From Kuschelorhynchus macadamiae (Eukaryota; Arthropoda; Insecta; Coleoptera; Curculionidae): DNA of 64,000 bases. How positions within the stretch are numbered: the first letter of the stretch is position 1; every line of letters starts with the position of its first letter. A program made the position numbers and the translations under genes. The DNA lies in the NCBI GenBank assembly GCA_030620095.1, contig JAUTXW010002182.1, forward strand, positions 62,001 through 126,000. Direction: 5' to 3'. This document shows positions 44,660-54,333 of the stretch, in pieces. A model generated the notes under the pieces. The model saw only the letters and a program-made list of their open reading frames with translations. It did not search any database and was not told where the DNA came from.

Positions 44660-45400
44660 GAGCAGCCAGCATCAGATCCAGTGAACGAGATTTATCAAAA
44701 TTTTAATTTATGTAGTTCGACTTTGGGCTACTCGGATATGCCAAAAGTGGCCGTCTGTCTCTGTTTGTGATATTACTTTATACAGAGGCCGTCATTGTGA
44801 AGTACTATACAGGGCGTTTCCGAATGCCGGCTGATGTTTTTATGTCCTAAAAGTCTTAACTTTTGAGATACAGGATGGTAAAGTTTAAAAAGAAAACATT
44901 TTTTTTCATCCCAATTCTGATGCTATTGTAGATAACTGCATGAAATTTGATACACGTCTTCTATGCATTAAGGAGCATACGGATTTACCCAGGTTAATTA
45001 CATGCACGCCACTGGTAGAAATTTCAAAAATTGATTGTTAATAAAAAATGCTCTTTTATGCATAATCACGTGTATCAAATTTCACACAGTTATTTATCTA
45101 TAATAACATCAGAATTAGGATTTTAAAAAAATATTTTTTTAAAACTTTGTATCTCCAAAGTTAAGACTTTTTGGTTCATATTAAACTTTTTTCTCTAAAA
45201 GGTCCAAGAATCACCCCCATTTAACATTAGCACGCAATTAGGAAACGCCCTGTATAGTACTTCACAATCACGCCCCCTGTACAAAGTAATACGACAGACG
45301 GAGACAAACGGTCACTTTTGGCATACCCGAATATCCCAAAGTCGAACTGCGTAAGTTAAAATTTTGATAAATCTTGTTCACTGTAATCAGTGCTGGCTCT
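44660..45400. mobile_element. Palindromic element with an inner foldback MITE at its centre
   Basis: Outer arms 44660-44807 and 45255-45400 are reverse complements (AGTTCGACTTTGGGCTACTC on the left, its near-complement near 45340). The inner element 44810-45252 (443 bp) starts CAGGGCGTTTCCGAAT, ends AGGAAACGCCCTG and is itself almost fully self-complementary. TA flanks the inner element on both sides. Its removal leaves GTGAAGTACTATATAGTACT at the junction, again a palindrome. No coding sequence. Confidence 0.7.
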
Positions 45401-46727
45401 CCTACTATAACTACATTGATGTGTTAATTTTGGAAAAATATGGGCTCTGTAGTTTTTCAAATATTAATTGCAATATTAGATATTTTTTGACACCAGGTAT
45501 TGAACAGAAAATTAATTATTTTGAAGTAGTTTATTGACAGCTACTTTATGACCAATTTTACAACATATATGAAAAAAACTAAGCCATTTTTGAGGTTGAC
45601 GGTTGTGATTCTAATGGTTCGATTCCTTCTAAATCGCTGTCTTCCTCTGAAAATAATGAGGTTTCGTCGTCACTACTTGAAGATTCTAGTGTGATAACTA
45701 AATCATCAATAACCGTTTCAATTTTGCCATCTACTTCTCAGTATTTATCTTCAATAGAACGAACATGTTTAACATACGATTTCCAATTTTTAGCCGATAT
45801 TGAGTCAAATGCGTCTAATGTTATGTTATTTAAATCTTTAATTGAAAGTTCACCGATGTTGCGCTCTCGAATATATTTTTTACTCCTGCCCATGCAAGTT
45901 CAATAGGGTTGAGGTCGCACATGTATGGAGGCAGTCTTAAAGGTGTATGACCGAGTTTTTCTCTAGGCTTGTTGGCTGATATTAATTCATATAATTGATA
46001 TTTTCTCCATGTTGGATCACATGCAAAATTGTTCGATTTAAGCCACAATATCATATGAGCTTTTGTAGAGTATTTAGTTGGCACTTTATCTTCTACGTGG
46101 GAATGATAAGACGCATTATCCATTACCACGACTGATTTGGGAGGAATATTAGGTAGAAGCTTCTGGAGCAACCACTTTTCAAAATAAATCCGGCTTCAGA
46201 ACCAGCATGAACTATAATCAAGCGACTACTAGAGCGGATTCCCTGAACAACACCTCTACCACTTTCACTTTGCCAGCATTTGTTGACTATCATATCATTA
46301 TCTACCCAGGTTTCGTCTAGATACACAATATTGCGTCCTTCTTGCCTTTATTGCCTTACAGTTGATAGATATTTTACCCGCCGCACAGACGGGCCAAATT
46401 GAAAAAACCTGGCCAAAACTTAAACGATGATATGTAGTAATAAAATTTCCTTAATGTGTTTATGAGAAATAATATTGTAAAAACTAATTAACATATTTGT
46501 CAATTGGCTACTAATCTGGTGGAAAATTTAATAATATAATAAATAAATACTTGACAAAAACATAATTATGTGTATAAAACCGAATTTAAATTGTTTTAAA
46601 AAATACTGCCTACATTTTACTGTTTTTATATTATTTAAAGTCATCAACGGCGTAAAATTAATAATTAATAAACTAATAACAGCATCATTTATTCTCAGAA
46701 ATAATGTCGCATAACTAATTATTGTTT

Positions 46728-48582
46728 TTAATCCCCGGACCCGGAGTCTGAGTCACTTGAGCTATTAATTTCTGAGTCTTCATTAGTAGTATTAGTGGCA
46801 GATCCCTCTGGACGGGGGCTAATAATAAATCTAAGACTTCTTTTTCGAATGACTTGGACTTTCGCCTTGGAAGTTTTCGCATGCTTAATATGACTGGATC
46901 AGACGATATAAGCAGTCTCCAAGTTTTGTTGCCTTGAACACTTTCGAGAAAATCCTTCTCTATACTTCTTAATGTCTTTATTTAATGCCTCCTGGGCCTC
47001 GTCAGATAATTGTCCTATAGGCAATAAAAAAGATTCAATAATATCTGACGAGTTAATTAAAATTTTGTGGACCGTATTAGGCATGTTGTATCAAGGATAT
47101 TTTTGTATAAGTATCCTAGCTGTTGTTAAAACATAATCTTTAAATTTTTGTATATTTATACGGTATCCACTAGATATAGTTTGCAAAAATATTATTATTA
47201 TCAGTGGTATGATAGCTCAATTGGTTAGGGCGATGCGCTAGACACGCAGAGGTGCGGGTTCGACTCCCGCTCGTACCATAACTTTTGCTACTGATCATAT
47301 TTTTCTAAAAAAAATCACTATTTTCACAGTTTAACAAACTGATTAAAATACTTCTACTTAACATCTATGTTGTTGAAAGACTTGAAAGAAGCCCCACATA
47401 TATTACACTTTTTCGTGGATGTCGTAGATGAAGCAGCTTTGCACATTTTGCCATCTACCATTGTAAAAAGTAAGTTGTGTTCAATGTCCTTGTGCCTACA
47501 CTAATGGAAGTAGGTGTAAGGTTTTCTATTTCATTCTGCATGGTATTTATTTCTTGAAGTGTTAAATCAGTGGTCTCATGTATAAATTGAATTCTGATTC
47601 GACGAAAAGCGGGGTGAGCCTGGACGTGGATTTTGCCAAACTATTTTGTTTGTAGATTTATTTGGATCGTCGCATGTTAATAGAAGTGGCACAAAGGATG
47701 TTAAAAATATACTGGCATCCGAACGTTCATCGCTGTCAACATTTTGCTTGTATTGGCTATACCTAAGTGTCAAACAAGCAAGTTGAGGTTATGTTTCCAA
47801 TACATCTTTTTGCACCTCCACTATACGAGGGGCAGTATGGTTTAGTAAGGCTTGTAATTTTACTTCAGCTTTTTGCCCCGTGATTGTAACTGCATCCCGA
47901 TTTGGGTAACAGCGCCCCTTGGCCTCCTGAATCTTCTTATACGATGGAAAACGTTTTTTATCTTCACTCCTTATGATCTGATATTGGTGTCTATTTGCTT
48001 TAACAAATACTGACAATGCTTTATCACCAGATAGCTGATCAACTTTTTCAGCTCTCTCTTTATATGCCTTTCTATAGTTCTGGGCCCTTTTTGGGGTTGA
48101 AAATTGTACATCTTTTATAACAGCTGCAGCATCTATACTTCCTTCAGCGCGCAGACTCATTTGAGCAGCATACACAGGCTCTGAGGAACTCATTGTTGAT
48201 CCAACATATTCGGTTTGTCTTCGTTTTGTTCGTTCGCTACTAGTCTGGAAATTAACAGCAGGGCGACCACCTAAACTCGCTGTAGGTGATTGCACAAAAA
48301 AATGAAATTTTAAATTTGTTTCCAACCAAGTTTTGTTTTGGGCAAAATATCTTTCTTGTATTGGGCAGTCTTATATTTTAATTTAAAATCAGACAGAAAA
48401 TGTGAAAGCTTTTGTTTAATTACATTAGATAATACTTCAGGGCAATTAGTTAGATCTTTTACATACGAATGCAAATATTCGCAATTAGCTTCAATTTTTG
48501 TTGAATTGCATGTCAGTATTACTTCAGAAAGCGTTCTCATACTTAAAACAACATTTTCATCCGGATCTACGTCCCTTCATCC
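46728..48582 (-). pseudogene. Transib transposase remnant
   Basis: From the right: a splice-acceptor-like TTTATTTCAG near 48583, MRTLSEVILTCNSTKIEANC, then after a frame change near 48315 SPTASLGGRPAVNF and SSERTKRRQTE, SVFVKANRHQYQIIRSEDKK, SYKKIQEAKGRCYP and GQKAEVKLQALLNHTAPRIV. Another break leads to SQYKQN and KIVWQNPRPGSPRFSS (47773-47576). The central region is deleted. The C-terminal part (47084 on) has MPNTVHKILINSSDIIESFL and LPIGQLSDEAQEALNKDIKK, where the family's catalytic glutamate is expected, and an acidic end closing at 46728. Transib proteins are the known relatives of the RAG1 core. This copy has lost two of three catalytic regions. Confidence 0.75.
47206..47278 (+). tRNA. 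tRNA-like gene with intact cloverleaf, anticodon loop CTAGACA
   Basis: Seventy-three bases fold as a standard short-variable-arm tRNA: acceptor GGTATGA with TCGTACC, D stem GCTC with GGGC, anticodon stem ATGCG with CGCAG (outermost pair mismatched), T stem GCGGG with CCCGC and loop TTCGACT. The A box TAGCTCAATTGG and B box GGTTCGACTCC match the Pol III consensus, and TTTT follows at 47283. By position the anticodon is AGA (serine), but a serine tRNA should have a long variable arm, and base 37 is C, which is unusual. The body is closest to eukaryotic tRNA-Ile. It may be a diverged tRNA gene or pseudogene. It lies in the deleted middle of the Transib element. Confidence 0.75.
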
Positions 48583-49701
48583 TGAAATAAATAAAAATAA
48601 TTAGCCCTAAACGATTTGAAAGCGATAAATTGGGGAAAATTCCAAGTGACACAAAACAAAGTTGATTAAGTTATCTCCAAAAGGCAGACAAAAGCGGAAA
48701 ATATTTTTTCTCCATTTACTATTTAAAGTATTCAGCTACACAACTTTCTAGAAAGTTAAGCCCGGAAGATCCCGGAAGTTTACTAAAATATTAACAATAA
48801 AATTAAAACTATAATTTTGCACTACTCCAGAAAATTATTTCTGTATAAAATACACATAATTAAAAAATATTATTATTTTATTAAAATAGTATAGCTAAAG
48901 GTACTACTTAGCACCAGGAGTACAATCCATTTTACTTTGAGCACTATAATGTCTACAATATGTGCACAAAAACAGCCAATATTTTTTCGCAAAAACACTT
49001 ACGCGAACAACATTTAACATTCAACTATTGTCACCGTATTCAACGAAGAGCGCCATCTACGGAATTTCTAGATCTATTAAAGCCCCTAGACGCGTAAAAG
49101 TGTGAAATGGCAATCTTCCCGAATTGGGGTTCTGGCCAGCTTTTTGAAATTTTGCCCGTCTGTGCGCCGGTGGAAAATATTTGGTCTCAACAAAAACATT
49201 TGATCGTAAAAGCCGATTTAAGGTTTTATAACGGTACGGAAAATCTATTTTGTTCTTTACAGCACGGAGTAGGGGTTTGCAGGTCGGAACCTTCTTCAAG
49301 TTTATATAAAAATCCTCTATTGTTCGTCGAATTACTTGAAAATCACCATCCTCAATTTTATCTTTGTATGATAATCGGAGTCTTTTTTTATCAGTAGATT
49401 TTAAAGTTGAAGTAGAACATGAGCGATCATTATGTTTTCTTTGAATTTTTCTTACACTACTTTCCGAAACACCAGTGTAAAAAGCAGCGCGTTCTGTTCG
49501 ATTTTGAATTGGAATAGTCAAACTATTATTTTCAGCTTCTCTACTACAGGCCTCTATAACGCTCGCAATAACTTCACCTGAACCGCTTCGAATTGTTTTT
49601 CCTCTTTTGTTCGCCATCGTTACTTCGAAATAATAATTCAAATTCAACGCAACGCATTTATATAGAAATGAAAACAAATGCTCGAAATGTATAGGCGCCA
49701 C

Positions 49702-50404
49702 TGGAAATAGCTAGAACCTTCTAGCGGCAAGTGCATGGAGACTCTAGGCACATCCCAATTACAATTTTCCGTACCGCTTAGCTAGCGCACTGTATAGGTG
49801 AAGCGGCAAACTATTACAACAAATAAAATAACATAAAATTTATTTGCGTACATAAATTTTACTTTTCCGCTTGCTTAAGATTATGAACCTTTATTTTAAG
49901 GACCGCCCGGTATTCTTTCATGTCTCGCACTTTAGTTGATTCATACATAATTTTTGTGTCAAATTTGGGATAAATTGGATAATATTATGGTTTACTGTTC
50001 AACGATAAACATTTACAGAACAATTACAGCATTAAGTTCATAGAAGATTAAATACTACTACACTACCCAAAAAATAGAAGACCTATTTTCAAATAGTTGA
50101 GCCAATTTTATTTTAAATTTAACTTTAGAAGTACAAAATATATCTAATCTAGAACAATAGGTATTAAATAAGTTACACATGTTATACATTGCTGATTGCA
50201 CTAAAACGTTAGTTCTAGGTTTATCACAATAAAACAAACATTTCGGTCTAATATTTGCAGATATGTAGTAATCCAATAAACACTCTCTTTGATGCCACTA
50301 ATATTGACCTGTTTCTCTAAAATATTCGCATTTAAGATATCTACTTTGAATACTCTTCATCCGTATACATTTTGCGTATAAAGGATTCCAAAATGGAGGC
50401 ATAC
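49702..50404. other. No gene seen
   Basis: Contains GACCGCCCGGTATTCTTTCA near 49900, the inverse of sequence near 41885, so part of an unclassified repeat. The rest is AT-rich without recognisable coding sequence. Confidence 0.45.
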
Positions 50405-50475
50405 TCCAGTTTGCTAATGGATAATGTGTCTTATCATTCCCACGTAGAAGATAAAGTGCCAACTAAATGCAAAGT
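50405..50475 (+). pseudogene. Fragment of the IS630-like transposase
   Basis: The + strand reads LMDNVSYHSHVEDKVPTKC, matching MDNASYHSHVEDKVPTKY at about 46120-46070 on the - strand. It is cut off exactly where the element at 50477 begins. Confidence 0.7.
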
Positions 50476-50476
50476 A

Positions 50477-51423
50477 CAGGGTGATCAGTTAAGGGTAGCG
50501 AGTGGCCATATCTCATAAGATATTGGTCGTATAGATTTGAGAAAAAAAAATCGTAATAAAAGTCGCCAAGAGAAATTGCTGAAAATTATTTTCGAGTTTG
50601 TCAAACATCCGCTAGAGGGCGTAACAACCAACACCAAGTAGAAAAATGGGGTTTTTATAGAATTTTGCCTAATGAAAATATATCGATGATATCATTTTCA
50701 TATTTAGTGACCATTACCCTACACTTTTTGTCTAAAATGTTTTGTTCCATATATCAAAATAAAGCGGTGGGGGAAGTTCAATTGTTTTTTCAAACAAACC
50801 AAGATGTCTCCCGTTTCTTTTGACCGATTTTAGCAAACTTAGGCTCATATGAAAGAGCATAATTTGCACTACAAAACGCTTATTTGGTTTTGAATTTTTT
50901 AACTTTTGCTGGCGTCGCTAGATGGCGTTAACTGAATTAGTAGCATATTTTTTAGTATTTTTCAAAAAAAAACAAATGTAATGGTATATTCATTTTTACA
51001 TATTTTAAAAGAGGATAAATTTCTCTATAATTTAATGAAAATAATTTATCACCTACCTTTTTTTGAACCGTTGATATAGACCAAAATATTATTTTATTTT
51101 ATTAAAAAATGGCACGTCACTGCTTTTTGTCAAAATAAAAATCATTTTCGTAATCACTTATTAGCTGCTAACAAAAAGAACCTCTTGACTTTTTTTCGTT
51201 AGACGAACGGTTTTGGATTGAAAAAATAAGATGTTTAACAATGAAAAATCTTAATAAAACTGTCCAACAACAACATCTTATTTTTTCAATTTTGACTTGC
51301 AACCATTCTAAGTACACTTTATATGATTATCGAGGGCGCACCAACGTTTGGCAATATTTTTATTTCGATTGTGTAGTTAATAAAAAAAATTCCCATATGT
51401 TGCACACTTAAATGACCACACTG
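50477..51423. mobile_element. Non-autonomous mariner-type element, 947 bp
   Basis: It starts CAGGGTGATCAGTTAAGGGT and, read from the other end, CAGTGTGGTCATTTAAGTGT. Both ends are flanked by TA (50475-50476, 51424-51425). No transposase is present. A segment near 50562 (GCCAAGAGAAATTGCTG) recurs near 52698 in another partial copy. The right flank runs into the remnant of small gene 3. Confidence 0.6.
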
Positions 51424-51487
51424 TATAAATCTTTCAAGTACGGACGACATTGTTTAATTGGTTATCTATTAAAAAACTTGTAATTTT

Positions 51488-51593
51488 TCTTTACCCGGAA
51501 CTTTCCTCGTTACGATTTCTTTTCCATTTATTAGGAATAGTAAAGAGTGGCCCAATTTAGTTCAGTATAATAGTCATTTCTATCTTTTAAACA
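51488..51593 (+). pseudogene. Remnant of a third copy of the small membrane protein gene (intron end and exon 2)
   Basis: TTCTTTACCCGGAACTTTCC...CCATTTATTAG followed by GAATAGTAAAGAGTGGCCCA aligns with the intron end and exon 2 of copy 2 (38073-38150), with an intact AG acceptor at 51533-51534. The stop present in copy 2 (TGA) is TGG here, so the short tail is not terminated in place. Exon 1 and the donor are missing; the sequence before about 51480 does not match. It is a decayed or truncated duplicate. Confidence 0.65.
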
Positions 51594-52168
51594 TTTTTAT
51601 TGGATGCCATTTTTTCCATCATATTGGATTTCTACCAACATTTTAGTAGTTTCTACCTAAGCCACACTTTATTTTTGGGCATAATTAAAAATAAATTCAA
51701 TAAGCAATAGACAAACACCGCCATTTTGTTAATGTAAAGTCAATTGAATAATTAAGTCGAGTTAAAAAAATATATTGGCCGCCATTTGGTTTCGCTATCT
51801 TGAATCGTACCACAACTTTACCAGTTTGTCTTTATATCGCATTTAATGCTTGCACAAAATTTGAATCTAATCTAATAAGTAGTTTTTTTCAGGTCGATAT
51901 TTTAAATACTTTATTAGACCACCATTTTGTTTTGCTATCTTTTATTCATACCAAAATGTTACCAGTTCACTCTCAATACTTGATTTTTGTGCAAAATTTG
52001 AGGAAATTGGATAATTGGGGTTTTAGTAATAGTTTTTTTTAACGTTTTCACCATCTTGTTCTGGCGTACTGGATTTTTACCAAAATATTGCCAGGTCATC
52101 TCCATATGACCCTTAATTTTTGCCTAAAACGGAAGTCAAATTTATGAGTAGCTTTTAAGTACAAACAA
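51594..52168. repeat. Degenerate tandem repeat, unit about 130 bp
   Basis: Five stretches starting near 51594, 51713, 51773, 51911 and 52046 share the order GCCATTTTGTT, then GGATT-like and TACCAAAAT.TTACCAG words, then TTTTTG..CAAAATTTGA, then AATAAGTAGTTTTT. Units differ by many substitutions and indels. Units of the same type lie at 41038-41150 and 41765-41885 downstream of small gene 2, and one-unit similarity occurs at 15670-15740. Confidence 0.6.
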
Positions 52169-53692
52169 GTACTTTTTGAAATTATATTAAGATCAATCAA
52201 TTAAACAACTTGACGTTTCCCCCTTTTTTCTTCTAATACATATAAAGCAAAATAGGTCACAATAGCAATTATGGCTAGATATTTTTAAAACTCGTTTTTA
52301 AATCACCCCGGTAAGTAAACGTTTATTCGTTTTAATCGCTAGCGGTTTGCACCAACCTCGTAAAAGCGCGGGCACCTGTACAGCTGTATGAATTTCTCGG
52401 ATCCGTCTGCGCGTTATTGTAAGCACAACATAAAACTTCCGACGGACTGTGCCCCTTCTTATCTTGTTAATGTTTGGTGGTAAATATTATTATGTTTGTA
52501 TTATGTATGTTTCTGTTACGTTGTATTTAAATTGTTTAAATATAATACTAATTAAGTAGATTGTTAATTGTGGCTGCATTAAAAGTTAAAACATTGCAAA
52601 TCTTATTATTTACAGGTTGGACCGATAATAGGGGACGTCGGCTGTAGCTCGGGAACCGTTAATGACAGAACTTAAGAAAAAACATATTTGTAGGTAAATC
52701 GGCCAAGAGAAATTGCTGTAAATTATTTTCAAATTGCAAAGTTGGCCGCTAGGGGGCGTAACAGCAACACAAAAGTGTATATGCTAATTTTCTCCTAAAT
52801 TTCTATAATTGAGGCATTGTATTCTTCAACCAATTACGCACATTTTGCTTAAAACGATTTTAAAGCGTTTTTAAGTAACAAACCCACAAAACAAAACATT
52901 GAATAACCTATTGAACATTGTGGGTGACAGATGACAATCGATGCGTTTTTGTTTCAAAGCCTCCTTTAATTTATTTTAAAAATTTACAACCAAAAAATCA
53001 TACAATTATGTAGGTGTTTAGAAAAATCTCTGTAATTTAAAAACGGAACAAGTTAGCAAGGATTTTTAAAAAGCACGTTTTAAAGCAAAATTAGGGCTAC
53101 AATTTGACATGATAAGCATAATTTTGGGACTTGCATTAAATTTTGGGTAAATCACCCTGTACATTGACGTTAATTGAGTCTTATGTCAAATATTCTACCC
53201 AAGAATAAAGTCTAATAATGCATCTTTAAAACAAAAAAAAGTTTGTTTAAATCGCTTGTAGGAATCGGAAAATATTATATTACAGATATTACTAAAATTT
53301 TGTCTGAGTCCTTTCAAATTTCCTGAGTGTAGTTATCATCTGAAACGTTGTGAAACCGACACAATAAAGACAATACAAGTCCGATAGAACAAGTTTAGTG
53401 CACATTACACATTGTCTGCCATCTTCAAACAATTGATTATAATATTCTCAAATGTTATTTTAGTTTCATGTTTGTTCTTTTTTTCTGGCAAAATTAATCT
53501 GTATTTGCATTTTTCTCAAGTGCCCCACCCCCTTTAGGAAACACTGGATCCACCCCAGCAGCAGTGGTGGAGGTAAGGGGGTATTTTTACTCTTGGGATA
53601 TAAAGGTAATAACTCTAAAGTAAACAACGGTTAATGTTAAACAATACTTTATACAATTACTAGATACATAATTCAAATGCAAGACCACGAAG
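52169..53692. other. No gene; contains repeat pieces
   Basis: 52610-52700 is an inverted copy of 44555-44630. 52694-53159 is part of the family of the element at 50477 and ends AAATCACCCTG before TA. A GC-richer patch at about 52340-52450 (CCAACCTCGTAAAAGCGCGG) is unexplained. The stretch 53160-53692 may include the 3' UTR of the - strand exon at 53693-53839. Confidence 0.45.
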
Positions 53693-53839
53693 TCAGAGTT
53701 CTATATAGTCATTCTCTTCAACTTCTGGTGGAACTTTTTTCTTCAACTGCGTGTCACAGTACACGTAGTCATTTTCGACAGCCCTAGTTGCTCGCAGTTG
53801 CACTGGACTGGTTCTGACGTCATCGCAGTCACACTGATC
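53693..53839 (-). CDS. Terminal exon of a host membrane-protein-like gene
   Basis: On the - strand an acceptor CATTTTTTTGCAG ends at 53840, and the exon reads 48 codons in phase 0 to TGA at 53693-53695: DQCDCDDVRTSPVQLRATRA, then VENDYVYCDTQLKKKVPP and EVEENDYIEL. The two NDY(V/I) tyrosines in acidic context look like cytoplasmic-tail phosphorylation or sorting motifs. It joins in phase 0 to the exon at 62175-62246, whose donor is a perfect GTAAGT. No transposon family I know has this sequence. The identity of the protein is unknown. Confidence 0.65.
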   Translation of the reverse strand, partial: DQCDCDDVRTSPVQLRATRAVENDYVYCDTQLKKKVPPEVEENDYIEL

Positions 53840-54333
53840 CTGCAAAAAAATGCAAAAGTATCAACAATTACATAGGGAGTGAACTAATGGCCAGGCGTAT
53901 TTTCCTCACCAAAATCCTTTGTTAACTCCGTATGCGAAAGGGTTCGACTATATGACAGAAATTTAAGAGTCAGATTTTGTAAAAATGTCAGCCTCTTTAA
54001 TAAAAAAAAAACAACGGTGGCAAAGTGCACTGGTAGAAAACTTTACTTTTTATAAAACTAACGATAGTTATTAGCAGCAGGTTACACACCACGGCGCGAA
54101 AGCATCATCGTTAAAGCTATGACACTAATGCACGTATTCACTAAAGAGGTTTAAATTTAGACCAGGTTTAACTTGACAGTTATAGGTTTACACAAAAAAC
54201 TTTTCTAAATGTCAAAATTACAAAATGGCAGTGCCATAAGCGAAACATAACTTGATGGTTTCGGTTCTTACTTGATGAAAATCCATAATAATAATTATTA
54301 GATAAAAACACTCGTTTTCGATTTTCACTTGTA
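53840..54333. other. Host intron sequence, no gene seen
   Basis: Start of the large intron of the - strand gene. 54306-54333 (ACTCGTTTTCGATTTTCACT) is the left arm of a hairpin whose right arm lies at about 58064-58088, beyond the mariner at 54334-57951. Confidence 0.55.

Larger units (their letters stand above)
46384..49164 (-). mobile_element. Transib transposon (RAG1-related family), 5-bp target duplication
   Basis: Both ends read inward as CACAGACGGGC followed by AAATT and, after a few bases, TGGCCA. About 31 of the first 36 positions match. The flanks are CGCCG (46379-46383) and CGCCG (49165-49169), a perfect 5-bp GC-rich target duplication, the hallmark of Transib. The CACAG start resembles the heptamer of V(D)J recombination signals, as known for this family. 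The element is 2781 bp with one broken gene on the - strand and a tRNA-like gene inside. Confidence 0.85.
45579..49617 (-). pseudogene. IS630-like DDE transposase gene, split by Transib
   Basis: The start ATG is at 49617 (MANKRGKTIRSGSGEVIASV). The N-terminal part includes an HTH (AAFYTGVSESSVRKIQRKHN) and DFYINLKKVPTCKPLLRAV up to KYFPPA at 49165. The Transib element (46384-49164) interrupts there. The C-terminal part resumes at 46383 and carries VYLDETWVDNDM (first aspartate), VVVMDNASYHSHVEDKVPTK (second) and PPYMCDLNPIELAWAGVK (glutamate), then an acidic tail ending at 45579. Frame changes occur near 46345 and 46170. The spacing between second D and E is unusually long for this superfamily, about 70 residues. 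A short + strand piece of a related gene is at 50405-50475. Confidence 0.75.

Noticed and set aside
49057..49164. C-terminal ~36 residues of the frame beginning near 49701
   Set aside because: These codons lie in the Transib terminal repeat and do not belong to the IS630-like protein.
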